Source: an uncultured Lachnospiraceae bacterium
GTDB lineage: Bacteria > Bacillota > Clostridia > Lachnospirales > Lachnospiraceae
Reading direction: 5' to 3'
NCBI GenBank assembly: GCA_948441955.1
Contig: CAOJQZ010000071.1
Coordinates: 1 to 12,161, forward strand
DNA length: 12,161 nucleotides
The position numbers and the translations under genes were made by a program. A model generated the notes under the pieces. The model did no database searches. It saw nothing but the letters and a program-made list of their open reading frames with translations, and was not told where the DNA came from. Positions 1-7,275 of the stretch are shown here, piece by piece (positions within the stretch are counted from its first letter, which is position 1; every line of letters starts with the position of its first letter).

Positions 1-1851
1 CATGACCTCCTCTGCATTATGACAAGGCGCGTATCCTTTGAAGCTGCAGGATAGTCTCCCGCTTCCCTTGGTGTATCCGGCAACCTCCATCTGATAATCC
101 CGCATGGACGACACTGGAGCACTTCCGGTAATCACAGACATCTCTCCTTCTGTTTCCGGAGGGGCAAATTCTCCATGCATCCTCTGAATATCCGTAAGGG
201 CCCGTCCCACCATCCCAGAGGGTACCTCCAGACGAAAATCATAGTATGGCTCCAAAAGCTGGCACTCCGCCTGCATAAGGCCCTGGCGGACCGCACGATA
301 TGTCGCCTGTCTGAAGTCACCTCCCTCGGTATGCTTAAGATGTGCCCGTCCCGCTGCCAGGGTTATTTTCAGATCCGTAATCTCCGCCCCCATCAGAACG
401 CCTCTGTGAGTCTTTTCCAACAAGTGTGTAAGTATTAATCTCTGCCAGTTTTTATCCAATATGTCCTCACTGCAGTCTGTATCTACAAGGAGGCCGCTTC
501 CCTCTTCCCCCGGCTCCAAAATCAGATGGACCTCTGCATAATGCCTTAGAGGTTCATAGTGCCCTACGCCCTCGGTTATTTTCCGTATTGTTTCTTTATA
601 GACAATGTTCCCGGTATCAAAGGAAACCTCTATTCCGAAACGCTCTTTTATCAGGCTTCTCAAAACCTCTGTCTGTACTTCTCCCATCAGGCGTATGTGG
701 ATTTCCTGAAGCTCCTCATTCCACAGGATTTGGAGCATGGGGTCCTCCTCCTCAAGCTGGCGGAGCTTTAAAAGCATGGTATGGGCATCGCATCCTTCCG
801 GAAGCTTCACACTGTAATTAAGCACCGGCTCCAGCATAGGAGCATCTGCATTCTTTTCTGCCCCTAACCCTTCTCCAGGATATGTACAGGTAAGACCTGT
901 CACTGCACATACCTCTCCTGTACGTACCTCCTGAACTGTCTCATATTTTTCTCCGGAGTAAATCCGGATCTGATTAACCTTCTCACTCCAGCCGCCATGA
1001 GCTGGATCCCCCTTTGACAGAATATCCCGGACCTTAAGGAATCCTCCTGTAACCTTCAGATGCGTAAGCCTGTTTCCCTGCGCGTCCCTGGAAATCTTAT
1101 AGACTCTGGCGGCAAAGGACAGGCTCTCTTTTCCTCCCGGTATCTGTCCGGCTCCTCTCGTATATTCCTGAAGGCCGTCCAAAAATTTCTGCATTCCCTG
1201 AAGCCTAAGCGCCGATCCGAAATAACAAGGGAACACCTTCCGTTCCTCTATCAGCCTCATAATCGTCTCCTGCTTTAGAATATCCTTTTCCAGATATTCC
1301 TCAAGTGCGCCATCATCACATACAGAAATCTCCTCCCATGTCTCTTCATCCATCACATCAAATGCAATGCAGCCTTCACCAAGTTTACTTTTAAGCTTCC
1401 TCAAAAGCTTCCCTCTGTCTGTACCCTCCTGATCCATTTTATTGACAAATAAAAACACCGGTATCTTATACCGTTTCAACAGATTCCATAATGTTCTTGT
1501 ATGCCCCTGTACTCCGTCTGCACCGCTAATCACAAGAACCGCATAATCCAGTACCTGAAGTGTACGCTCCATTTCCGCTGAAAAATCCACATGTCCCGGG
1601 GTGTCGAGAAGCGTTATATTCTTATTGCCCAGCTTAAGCACTGCCTGTTTGGAAAAGATGGTAATTCCTCTTTTGCGCTCAAGGGCAAATGTATCCAAAA
1701 AAGCATCCCCGTGATCTACCCGTCCAGGCTTTCGTATATTGCCGCACAAATACAGGAGGCCTTCTGATAATGTGGTTTTTCCGGCATCCACATGAGCAAG
1801 TATACCTATACATATATGTTTTACAGGCTCGTTTTTTGATGTATCATCCAT
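1..1851 (-). CDS. Tet(M)-like ribosomal-protection translational GTPase (3' end outside window)
   Basis: Partial gene: 617 codons are visible and the frame is still open at base 1. It is an EF-G-like GTPase of the class that binds the ribosome and, in Tet(M)/Tet(O), dislodges tetracycline. Visible G motifs are the P-loop AHVDAGKT (residues 19-26), RGITI (61-65, switch I), DTPGH (83-87), NKMD (137-140) and GSAL (212-215). EF-G-like domains follow, with the domain IV helix LLEPYYDF after residue 530. Family knowledge: Tet(M) carries Pro509-Val510 at the tip of a domain IV loop that reaches the drug site; aligning on the DFR motif (here 512-514) puts Lys506-His507 there, so a resistance role is doubtful. 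Tet(M) is 639 aa; from memory, related Lachnospiraceae proteins carry a C-terminal extension, so the whole protein may be longer. The ATG at 1851 follows an AAAGGGG ribosome site. It lies 37 nt after the EFR1 gene, in the same operon. An alternative reading is a housekeeping ribosome-rescue or stress GTPase. Confidence 0.9.
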   Translation of the reverse strand, partial: MDDTSKNEPVKHICIGILAHVDAGKTTLSEGLLYLCGNIRKPGRVDHGDAFLDTFALERKRGITIFSKQAVLKLGNKNITLLDTPGHVDFSAEMERTLQVLDYAVLVISGADGVQGHTRTLWNLLKRYKIPVFLFVNKMDQEGTDRGKLLRKLKSKLGEGCIAFDVMDEETWEEISVCDDGALEEYLEKDILKQETIMRLIEERKVFPCYFGSALRLQGMQKFLDGLQEYTRGAGQIPGGKESLSFAARVYKISRDAQGNRLTHLKVTGGFLKVRDILSKGDPAHGGWSEKVNQIRIYSGEKYETVQEVRTGEVCAVTGLTCTYPGEGLGAEKNADAPMLEPVLNYSVKLPEGCDAHTMLLKLRQLEEEDPMLQILWNEELQEIHIRLMGEVQTEVLRSLIKERFGIEVSFDTGNIVYKETIRKITEGVGHYEPLRHYAEVHLILEPGEEGSGLLVDTDCSEDILDKNWQRLILTHLLEKTHRGVLMGAEITDLKITLAAGRAHLKHTEGGDFRQATYRAVRQGLMQAECQLLEPYYDFRLEVPSGMVGRALTDIQRMHGEFAPPETEGEMSVITGSAPVSSMRDYQMEVAGYTKGSGRLSCSFKGYAPCHNAEEVM

Positions 1852-1888
1852 CAAAAGCACCCCTTTCTGCAGCCCCTAATCCTGCATT

Positions 1889-2653
1889 CTATATAAACAA
1901 TTCACAGTCCTTTCTTAAGGAACAGGCTTTCTTCATTGCAAGCGACGCGGCAGCTGTCATCACGCCGTTAACTCTTCTGGCCGAATGCGGACATACTGCA
2001 ATACAGCGCATACAGGAAATACATTTCTTTGCATCCGCACTCCTTATATTTTCTGGTGAAATGGCCTGTGCCGGACATTTTTCCATACACAGTCCGCAGC
2101 CTATACATTTTTTTGCTGCCGCCGGCACTAATCCCGACAGACGAATCTTTTTATATGGCCGGTTCCCTGGTATATCCGGCCGTCTATATTCCCTTTCGTC
2201 TGCAAGCTTATCCAATATTGCTTTCCCATAGCTTTTAAGCCGATGCATATCCTCTTTGTCCGGTCTTCCGGCCGCAAACTGATGCAGGATCGAATGCTCT
2301 GCAACCGCGGCAATGGCGGCGATTACAGTAAACCCGCTCTTTTCTGCAAGATCTTCCATCTCAACCAACGTGTCCTCATATGCCCGGTTTCCATATACAC
2401 ATAAAAGCACACATCCTGCCCCGTTTCCATAGATCTTTGACAAACGTTCGGCCGCAAGCGCCGGCACTCTGCCTCCATAAGACGGCAGCGCAATTAAGAT
2501 CAGATCCTCCTTCTGAAAGCTGTGTACTGAGAAATCATGATTTGCTTCTGACAAATCAACCGTTTCCACTTTCCTGCTCCATTCCCCGGATACAATCTCT
2601 GCGGCTTTTCTAGTCCCGCCGGTAGGGCTGAAGATCAACTGCACATATCTCAT
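1889..2653 (-). CDS. EFR1-type flavodoxin/4Fe-4S ferredoxin fusion protein
   Basis: A 254-aa cytosolic electron carrier combining an FMN-binding flavodoxin fold with a two-cluster ferredoxin. The N-terminal half has the phosphate-binding loop SPTGGTRK (9-16) and flavin-contact stretches PSYGGRVP (57-64) and YGNRAYED (87-94). The C-terminal half has two complete CxxCxxCxxxC[P] motifs: Cys183, 186, 189, 193 and Cys211, 214, 217, 221, so two [4Fe-4S] clusters are expected. This layout and length match the EFR1 family common in Clostridia, whose redox partners are mostly unknown. The start is fixed by AAAGGAGGG at 2662-2670, about 8 nt before the ATG; the stop codon of the upstream membrane-protein gene overlaps the edge of this site (16-nt gap), so the two are almost certainly cotranscribed and perhaps translationally coupled. 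Nothing in the sequence names its partner enzyme. Confidence 0.93.
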   Translation of the reverse strand: MRYVQLIFSPTGGTRKAAEIVSGEWSRKVETVDLSEANHDFSVHSFQKEDLILIALPSYGGRVPALAAERLSKIYGNGAGCVLLCVYGNRAYEDTLVEMEDLAEKSGFTVIAAIAAVAEHSILHQFAAGRPDKEDMHRLKSYGKAILDKLADEREYRRPDIPGNRPYKKIRLSGLVPAAAKKCIGCGLCMEKCPAQAISPENIRSADAKKCISCMRCIAVCPHSARRVNGVMTAAASLAMKKACSLRKDCELFI

Positions 2654-2669
2654 TTAATATTCCCTCCTT

Positions 2670-3671
2670 TTATAAATACCTTATCTTAGCCGGGCTCAAA
2701 ATCATCCCCTGCTCCAGGCGTCCGCACAAGCTTTCATATTCCCTGAAGGAAACCTCCGAACCAAGCCAGTACTTTTTCGTTTTCCCACCGGCCGAAACAT
2801 ACATATACCGCTGCACAGGGAAAACAGAGCTGCTTCTTTTCCGAGGCGACGTAAGACGAATCGTCTCAATGCATGAATAAGAATAATAGTCTCTTCCCAC
2901 CTTAAGATGGTCTCCGTCTATAACAATCCTCTCCCCACAAATCCCCCGTCTTATAATAAGACCGGCATACATCACAATTACACATACCAGCAGCATAAAC
3001 GCAAGCAGCGTCATATATACCAGCTTCATACTGAATGTGCGGTTCACAAAAATCTCCTTTACATCGAGCATTGCAACAGCACATACAATACCCACCATAA
3101 TCAGCGAAATCTTCCTCAGATATTTTCTCTCCTTTTTCATCAGTACAGAAGCCGGAAGATGAAACTCATTTTCTCCTTCTCTCCCCTGTATCAGCGCTCC
3201 CGAGACCTCATCACTATATTCCTTCACAATGGCTGCTTTTTCTTCGTCTGTCATGTGCTCTGCCTGGGCTTTGCGTACAGCCTCAAGAGCTCTCTCCAGA
3301 TCCTTTTCGCCAAATCCGTAAAGTCTGCGTCTTTTGTATCCATCAGAAGTTATGAAAATAAAATAGCATTTCACCGCCGTAAATTTACTATAGGAACCGA
3401 TATACGTTTTTCGTCTTATGGAAGGATACGCAAACTGTGACAGCAAAAACCGCTCCTTTCGCCCTGTCCCGGAAATACATATCTCCTCTCCCTCAATCTC
3501 TACGGTAGTCCGTCTGAAGAATACAATACCTGCACTCATAAAAATTCCCCAGACAATTCCCACCGGCCCTATTGCAATAATCTGCAAAACAAATCCTATC
3601 AGAACTCCATATACAAGCACGCGGACTGCCGCTGTCCAAAGTCTTCCTCTATATTTTCCTTCTTCTGACAT
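2670..3671 (-). CDS. Membrane protein with duplicated TM-hairpin plus beta-rich (PH-like?) domain
   Basis: I do not recognise a named family. The 333-aa protein has two similar halves. Residues ~14-52 form two hydrophobic helices, followed by a soluble, beta-rich segment (~55-135, ending in a helix rich in Ala, Glu and Arg). Residues ~187-240 form a second helix pair, followed by a second beta-rich segment (~246-320) ending in a similar helix. The pattern resembles bacterial PH-like membrane proteins, but this is judged by eye. A linker of ~50 mostly charged residues (136-186) joins the halves. The frame stays open upstream to 3767, but I chose the ATG at 3671 because a good promoter (3706-3734) lies inside the longer frame, and AAGGAAAGG sits about 10 nt upstream of this ATG. 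It is the first gene of the unit with the EFR1 protein and the Tet(M)-like GTPase. Function unknown; likely a cytoplasmic-membrane protein. Confidence 0.82.
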   Translation of the reverse strand: MSEEGKYRGRLWTAAVRVLVYGVLIGFVLQIIAIGPVGIVWGIFMSAGIVFFRRTTVEIEGEEICISGTGRKERFLLSQFAYPSIRRKTYIGSYSKFTAVKCYFIFITSDGYKRRRLYGFGEKDLERALEAVRKAQAEHMTDEEKAAIVKEYSDEVSGALIQGREGENEFHLPASVLMKKERKYLRKISLIMVGIVCAVAMLDVKEIFVNRTFSMKLVYMTLLAFMLLVCVIVMYAGLIIRRGICGERIVIDGDHLKVGRDYYSYSCIETIRLTSPRKRSSSVFPVQRYMYVSAGGKTKKYWLGSEVSFREYESLCGRLEQGMILSPAKIRYL

Positions 3672-3705
3672 AACGTTCTTTTCCTTTCCTTCTGCAACTG
3701 ATTCT

Positions 3706-3734
3706 ATTATACCTTTTACAAAAAACAAAAACAA
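3706..3734 (-). promoter_or_regulatory. Sigma-A-type promoter of the three-gene minus-strand operon
   Basis: On the minus strand the -35 box TTGTTT (3734-3729) and a perfect -10 box TATAAT (3711-3706) are separated by exactly 17 nt. Transcription would begin near 3699, giving a leader of about 28 nt before the ATG at 3671. The hexamer CAACTT (plus strand) occurs at 3732-3737 and 3745-3750, a 13-nt period overlapping the -35 region, which could be chance or a weak operator. Confidence 0.75.
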
Positions 3735-3807
3735 CTTTTCCTTGCAACTTGTATGACATTCTCCCATTTTTTCCGTCGTTTTGCCTCATATATTTTTTTC
3801 CGATTAA

Positions 3808-3816
3808 TGGTAAAAT
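3808..3816 (+). promoter_or_regulatory. Probable extended -10 promoter of the GH36 gene
   Basis: TGG followed by TAAAAT (3811-3816) fits an extended -10 element (TGnTATAAT with one mismatch). No good -35 box is seen 16-18 nt upstream, where the sequence is a run of T. A start near 3823 would leave a leader of about 33 nt holding AGGAGG at 3838-3843. No catabolite-repression (cre) site is recognisable here. Confidence 0.45.
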
Positions 3817-3855
3817 AACCAGAGAAAAATACTTTTCAGGAGGCAAAGAAACATT

Positions 3856-6045
3856 ATGGGAATTGTATTTAATAACACAGCAAACACAATTACTTTACAC
3901 ACAAAAAACACATCCTATCAGATGAAAATAGGACGGCTTGATTATCTGCTGCATCTATATTACGGACCTTCCATCTGCGATACAGATATGTCCTATCAGA
4001 TTATGCAGTATGACCGGGGCTTTTCCGGAAATCCTTATGAGTCCCGGAATGAGCGGACTTTTTCACTGGACGCCCAGCCCCAGGAATTCAGTACCCAGCA
4101 GCAAGGAGACTTCCGCACTTCCAGCATCGAAGTTGTAAACAGTGACGGCAGCTATTCTTTTCATGGAAAAGCCGTAGATTATAAAATTACAAAAGGAAAA
4201 TATACGCTGAGTACGCTGCCCTCTTCTTTCGAAACCGAAGCAGATACCGCGGATACATTGGAAGTGACCCTTCTTGACGCAGTTACAAATATAGAAGTAA
4301 CTCTTTTATACTGTGTATTTGAAGAGGCGGATATTATCACCCGCGCCGTAAAGGTGAAAAATCTTGGCTGCGCCCCGGTTCATCTAAAAAAGCTCATGTC
4401 CCTGTGCCTTGACTTCTTAAACGGCGCCGACATGGATCTTGTAAGCCTTCCGGGACGCTACGGACAGGAACGCCAGGTAGAACGACAGCATATGACGCAC
4501 CATATCCACACGATTGGAAGCGTCCGGGGCTCCTCCAGCCACCAGCAGAATCCATTTGTTATTCTCTGTGACAAGGATGCCACAGAGGATCAGGGCAAAT
4601 GCTATGGCTTCTCTCTTATGTACAGCGGTAACTTCCTTACAGAGGCAGAGCTTGACCAGTATGATCAGCTCCGTCTTGTCATGGGAATTCATCCGAAGCA
4701 GTTTGTATATAAGATAGAACCCCAGGAGGTCTTCGAAGGTCCAGAAGTTGTCATGGCTTTTTCCGAGCACGGCTTTACCGGCCTTTCTCATCTGTATCAT
4801 GATTTCTACCGGACAAATCTGTGCAAAAGCAAATTTGTGACAAAGGTGGAGCGCCCTGTTCTTATCAACAGCTGGGAGGCTGCTTTTATGGACTTTGACG
4901 ATGTTAAGCTTGTGAATATTGCAAAGGCTGCAAAAAATATGGGCGTAGATCTTTTCGTTATGGACGACGGCTGGTTTGGAAAACGGGATGACGATAACAG
5001 CGGTCTGGGCGACTGGGTGGTAAATGAAAATAAAATAAAATGCGGCCTTCATAGACTTGTAGAACAGATTCAGGAGCTGGATATGAAGTTCGGCATCTGG
5101 TTTGAACCGGAAATGGTATCGGAGGACAGCGACCTGTACCGGGCGCATCCTGAATGGGTTATGCAGATTCCTGGACGTCCTGCTGTCAGAAGCCGCAACC
5201 AGCTTGCTCTTGATCTGAGCCGCAGGGACGTGCAGGACTATCTCATCGAAAAGGTTAACGCAATCCTTGACGACGCAGACATTTATTATGTGAAGTGGGA
5301 CATCAACCGTTCCCTGTCTGACATCTGGTCAAATGAACTGCCCGGCGACCGGCAGGGCGAGGTATACCATCGTTATCTCCTGGGGCTCTACCGCGTCATG
5401 GATCATATCATAGGGACACATCCTGACATCCTGTTTGAGGGCTGCTCCGGCGGCGGAGGACGCTATGACCCTGCAATGCTTCATTATTATCCGCAGTACT
5501 GGGTAAGCGACAACAATAACCCTATCGACCGGTTAAAACTTCATTACGGAACCTCCTTCGTATATCCGGTATGTACAATGGGTGCCCACATTTCCGACAG
5601 CGGAAAATTCATTCCTCTCGAGACAAAAGCGGTTGTCGCCATGTGCGGAACCTTCGGTTATGAGCTGGACGCGACACATCTTAATAAAAAGCAGCAAAAA
5701 ATCTGCAGGAAACAGAGCAATTTGTTCCGAAAGTATTATCCTATTATATTTAAGGGCGATTATTACCGTCTGACAAATCCTTTCGAACCTGGAAATATGA
5801 CCGCGTGGATGCATGTGTCAAAAAATAAAAGAGAGGCCCTTATAAGCGTGGTTGTCACAAACCTCACCTGTAACGGACCTCAGGAATATATAAAGGCAAA
5901 GGGCCTTAAGCCCGATATGCTTTATCGGATAAACGGAGGCGGCGAAGTGCTTTCAGGCTCCGCCCTTATGAACGCAGGGCTCCCGATTCCCCGGGAGATT
6001 CCGGAATACAGCGCGTTTCAGTTTCACCTGACGCCAACAAGATAG
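3856..6045 (+). CDS. Alpha-galactosidase, glycoside hydrolase family 36
   Basis: A 729-aa retaining alpha-galactosidase expected to release terminal alpha-1,6-galactose from melibiose, raffinose-type sugars or galactomannan fragments. It has no signal peptide, so it should act in the cytoplasm. Layout: N-terminal beta-sandwich (~1-330), TIM barrel (~335-640), C-terminal beta domain. Barrel motifs are DDGWFG (370-375), KWDINR (480-485) with Asp482 as the expected nucleophile, CSGGGGRYD (530-538), and WVSDNN with Asp552 as the expected acid/base. These positions agree with the catalytic pair I recall for Geobacillus AgaA (Asp478/Asp548), and length is normal. Oddities: the acid/base motif reads SDNNNP rather than the usual SDNTDA or similar, and after MGAHIS (575-580) the common PNHQ stretch is missing. 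AGGAGG at 3838-3843 lies 12 nt before the ATG, a slightly long gap. It is monocistronic, divergent from the membrane-protein operon and convergent with the GH53 gene. Confidence 0.96.
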   Translation: MGIVFNNTANTITLHTKNTSYQMKIGRLDYLLHLYYGPSICDTDMSYQIMQYDRGFSGNPYESRNERTFSLDAQPQEFSTQQQGDFRTSSIEVVNSDGSYSFHGKAVDYKITKGKYTLSTLPSSFETEADTADTLEVTLLDAVTNIEVTLLYCVFEEADIITRAVKVKNLGCAPVHLKKLMSLCLDFLNGADMDLVSLPGRYGQERQVERQHMTHHIHTIGSVRGSSSHQQNPFVILCDKDATEDQGKCYGFSLMYSGNFLTEAELDQYDQLRLVMGIHPKQFVYKIEPQEVFEGPEVVMAFSEHGFTGLSHLYHDFYRTNLCKSKFVTKVERPVLINSWEAAFMDFDDVKLVNIAKAAKNMGVDLFVMDDGWFGKRDDDNSGLGDWVVNENKIKCGLHRLVEQIQELDMKFGIWFEPEMVSEDSDLYRAHPEWVMQIPGRPAVRSRNQLALDLSRRDVQDYLIEKVNAILDDADIYYVKWDINRSLSDIWSNELPGDRQGEVYHRYLLGLYRVMDHIIGTHPDILFEGCSGGGGRYDPAMLHYYPQYWVSDNNNPIDRLKLHYGTSFVYPVCTMGAHISDSGKFIPLETKAVVAMCGTFGYELDATHLNKKQQKICRKQSNLFRKYYPIIFKGDYYRLTNPFEPGNMTAWMHVSKNKREALISVVVTNLTCNGPQEYIKAKGLKPDMLYRINGGGEVLSGSALMNAGLPIPREIPEYSAFQFHLTPTR

Positions 6046-6081
6046 CCTGACGCTTACGAAAAAGAAAGAGATTTAAACGGC

Positions 6082-6113
6082 GGGGCAGAACCGGAAAAAT
6101 CCGGTTCTGCCCC
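6082..6113. terminator. Shared hairpin terminator between convergent GH36 and GH53 genes
   Basis: GGGGCAGAACCGGA (6082-6095) pairs perfectly over 14 bp with TCCGGTTCTGCCCC (6100-6113) around an AAAA loop. It sits in the 78-nt gap between two converging stop codons, so it can fold in transcripts from either side. The following tracts are poor: CTTAAGCC on the plus strand, and GCCGTTTAAATCTC followed only later by TTTCTTTTTC on the minus strand. It may therefore act as a strong hairpin with weak release, or mainly protect 3' ends. Confidence 0.8.
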
Positions 6114-6123
6114 CTTAAGCCTG

Positions 6124-7233
6124 TCAAACCAGACTGTCCCGAATGACTTTTAGAGCCGGGAGCGCATTCCCGTCGTAGTCGAAAAGGGCCTGATTCGCCC
6201 ATTCATTCCCGCAGGGCCCCGGATCATTCATGTATTTGAGCGCGCTTTCTGTCGCCCACCCGCTTCCGGCTATGGGAAGCCATGCCGGCTCCCACCAGAA
6301 AAACCCTTTTCCGCGTCCCTCCGGCACCCGGCTTATTACATTCAGCAACTCCCTCATAAACTCGGCCTGTCCTTCCGGGGACATGGGGTATTCTATCTTT
6401 TCCACAAGCGCAGGTTTTGTGGCATACCCTTTCCGCTCTTTATCCGAAAGCTTCTCATATTCCTTATAATCCCTCATGGTATGCCCCATAGAGGTTTCTG
6501 CTACAATCAGATCCTTTTTGTAACGTCCGGCCACAGCCTTCATGTTTTCCTCCAGCATCTTCATACTTCCATGCCAGAAGGGATAGTAGGATAATCCAAT
6601 AACCTGAAAATCCTCCCCCCTCTTCATAAACTCATCGAACCATTCTCTGTAAAGCGCATGGTTCCCTCCGTTGTCAAGATGAAGCATTACCGGTATCTCT
6701 TTTTTAACTGCCCTCACTCCGCGAATACCTGCATTCACAAGCCTTGCAATATTATCATACTTCGGAACCCGCCCTTCCGGCCAGAGAAGTCCGTTTGAAA
6801 GTTCGTTTCCCACCTGTACCATCGACAAACGGATTCCGGCTTTTAAAAAGCTCTCCACACTCTCCTTCGTATACACATACACTGCTTCCTCCAGCTCTTC
6901 CATCCCATACCGGGCCCATGCCTTTGGCTTAATTTGCTTTCCCGGATCCGCCCAGAAATCACTATAGTGGAAGTTAAGTAGAACATCAAATCCTGCTGCC
7001 GTGACCCTTTTTGCGATGGCAAGCGTCGTCTCCAGATTATTCCCTCCTCCTCCGTAAGGCCTGCCGTCCTCCGAATAAGGATTATTCCAAAGACGAAGAC
7101 GGACCATGTTCACATGATAACGTTTCATAATCTCCAGAATATCCGTCTCCACTCCGCCGTCAAAATACCTCGCACCCAGCCGTTCAAGCTCCAGAAGGGT
7201 GGAAAGATCCGCTCCCTTTATAAAATTATTCAT
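6124..7233 (-). CDS. Intracellular endo-beta-1,4-galactanase, glycoside hydrolase family 53
   Basis: A 369-aa family GH53 enzyme expected to cut beta-1,4-galactan (type I arabinogalactan side chains) or galacto-oligosaccharides. Clan GH-A barrel signatures are clear: KGADLS (6-11), VRLRLWN (44-50), FHYSDFWADPGKQ (88-100), VGNE (141-144) with Glu144 as acid/base, VAETS (244-248) with Glu246 as nucleophile, and WWEPAW (313-318). Length fits a catalytic domain alone. Unlike many secreted GH53 galactanases, it begins MNNFIKGADL with no signal peptide or anchor, so it should work on imported oligomers. The frame extends upstream to a TTG at 7257, but AGAGGAGAG (7242-7250) sits 8 nt before the ATG at 7233, which decides the start. 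It is second in an operon, 42 nt after the GH2 beta-galactosidase, and its 3' end faces the GH36 gene across a shared hairpin. Confidence 0.94.
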   Translation of the reverse strand: MNNFIKGADLSTLLELERLGARYFDGGVETDILEIMKRYHVNMVRLRLWNNPYSEDGRPYGGGGNNLETTLAIAKRVTAAGFDVLLNFHYSDFWADPGKQIKPKAWARYGMEELEEAVYVYTKESVESFLKAGIRLSMVQVGNELSNGLLWPEGRVPKYDNIARLVNAGIRGVRAVKKEIPVMLHLDNGGNHALYREWFDEFMKRGEDFQVIGLSYYPFWHGSMKMLEENMKAVAGRYKKDLIVAETSMGHTMRDYKEYEKLSDKERKGYATKPALVEKIEYPMSPEGQAEFMRELLNVISRVPEGRGKGFFWWEPAWLPIAGSGWATESALKYMNDPGPCGNEWANQALFDYDGNALPALKVIRDSLV

Positions 7234-7275
7234 GGTAATTACTCTCCTCTGAATCAACCTTACAAATTCATCCGA

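Noticed and set aside
1689..2231. 180-codon open frame on the plus strand
   Set aside because: Antisense to the EFR1 gene and the start of the GTPase gene, both well supported.
3672..3767. Upstream extension of the 333-aa membrane protein
   Set aside because: The extra 32 codons contain the TATAAT/TTGTTT promoter and have no ribosome site before the first ATG, so translation from 3671 is far more likely.
4417..5148. 243-codon open frame on the minus strand
   Set aside because: It is wholly antisense to the GH36 barrel; the predicted protein shows no family motif and is explained by codon bias of the real gene.
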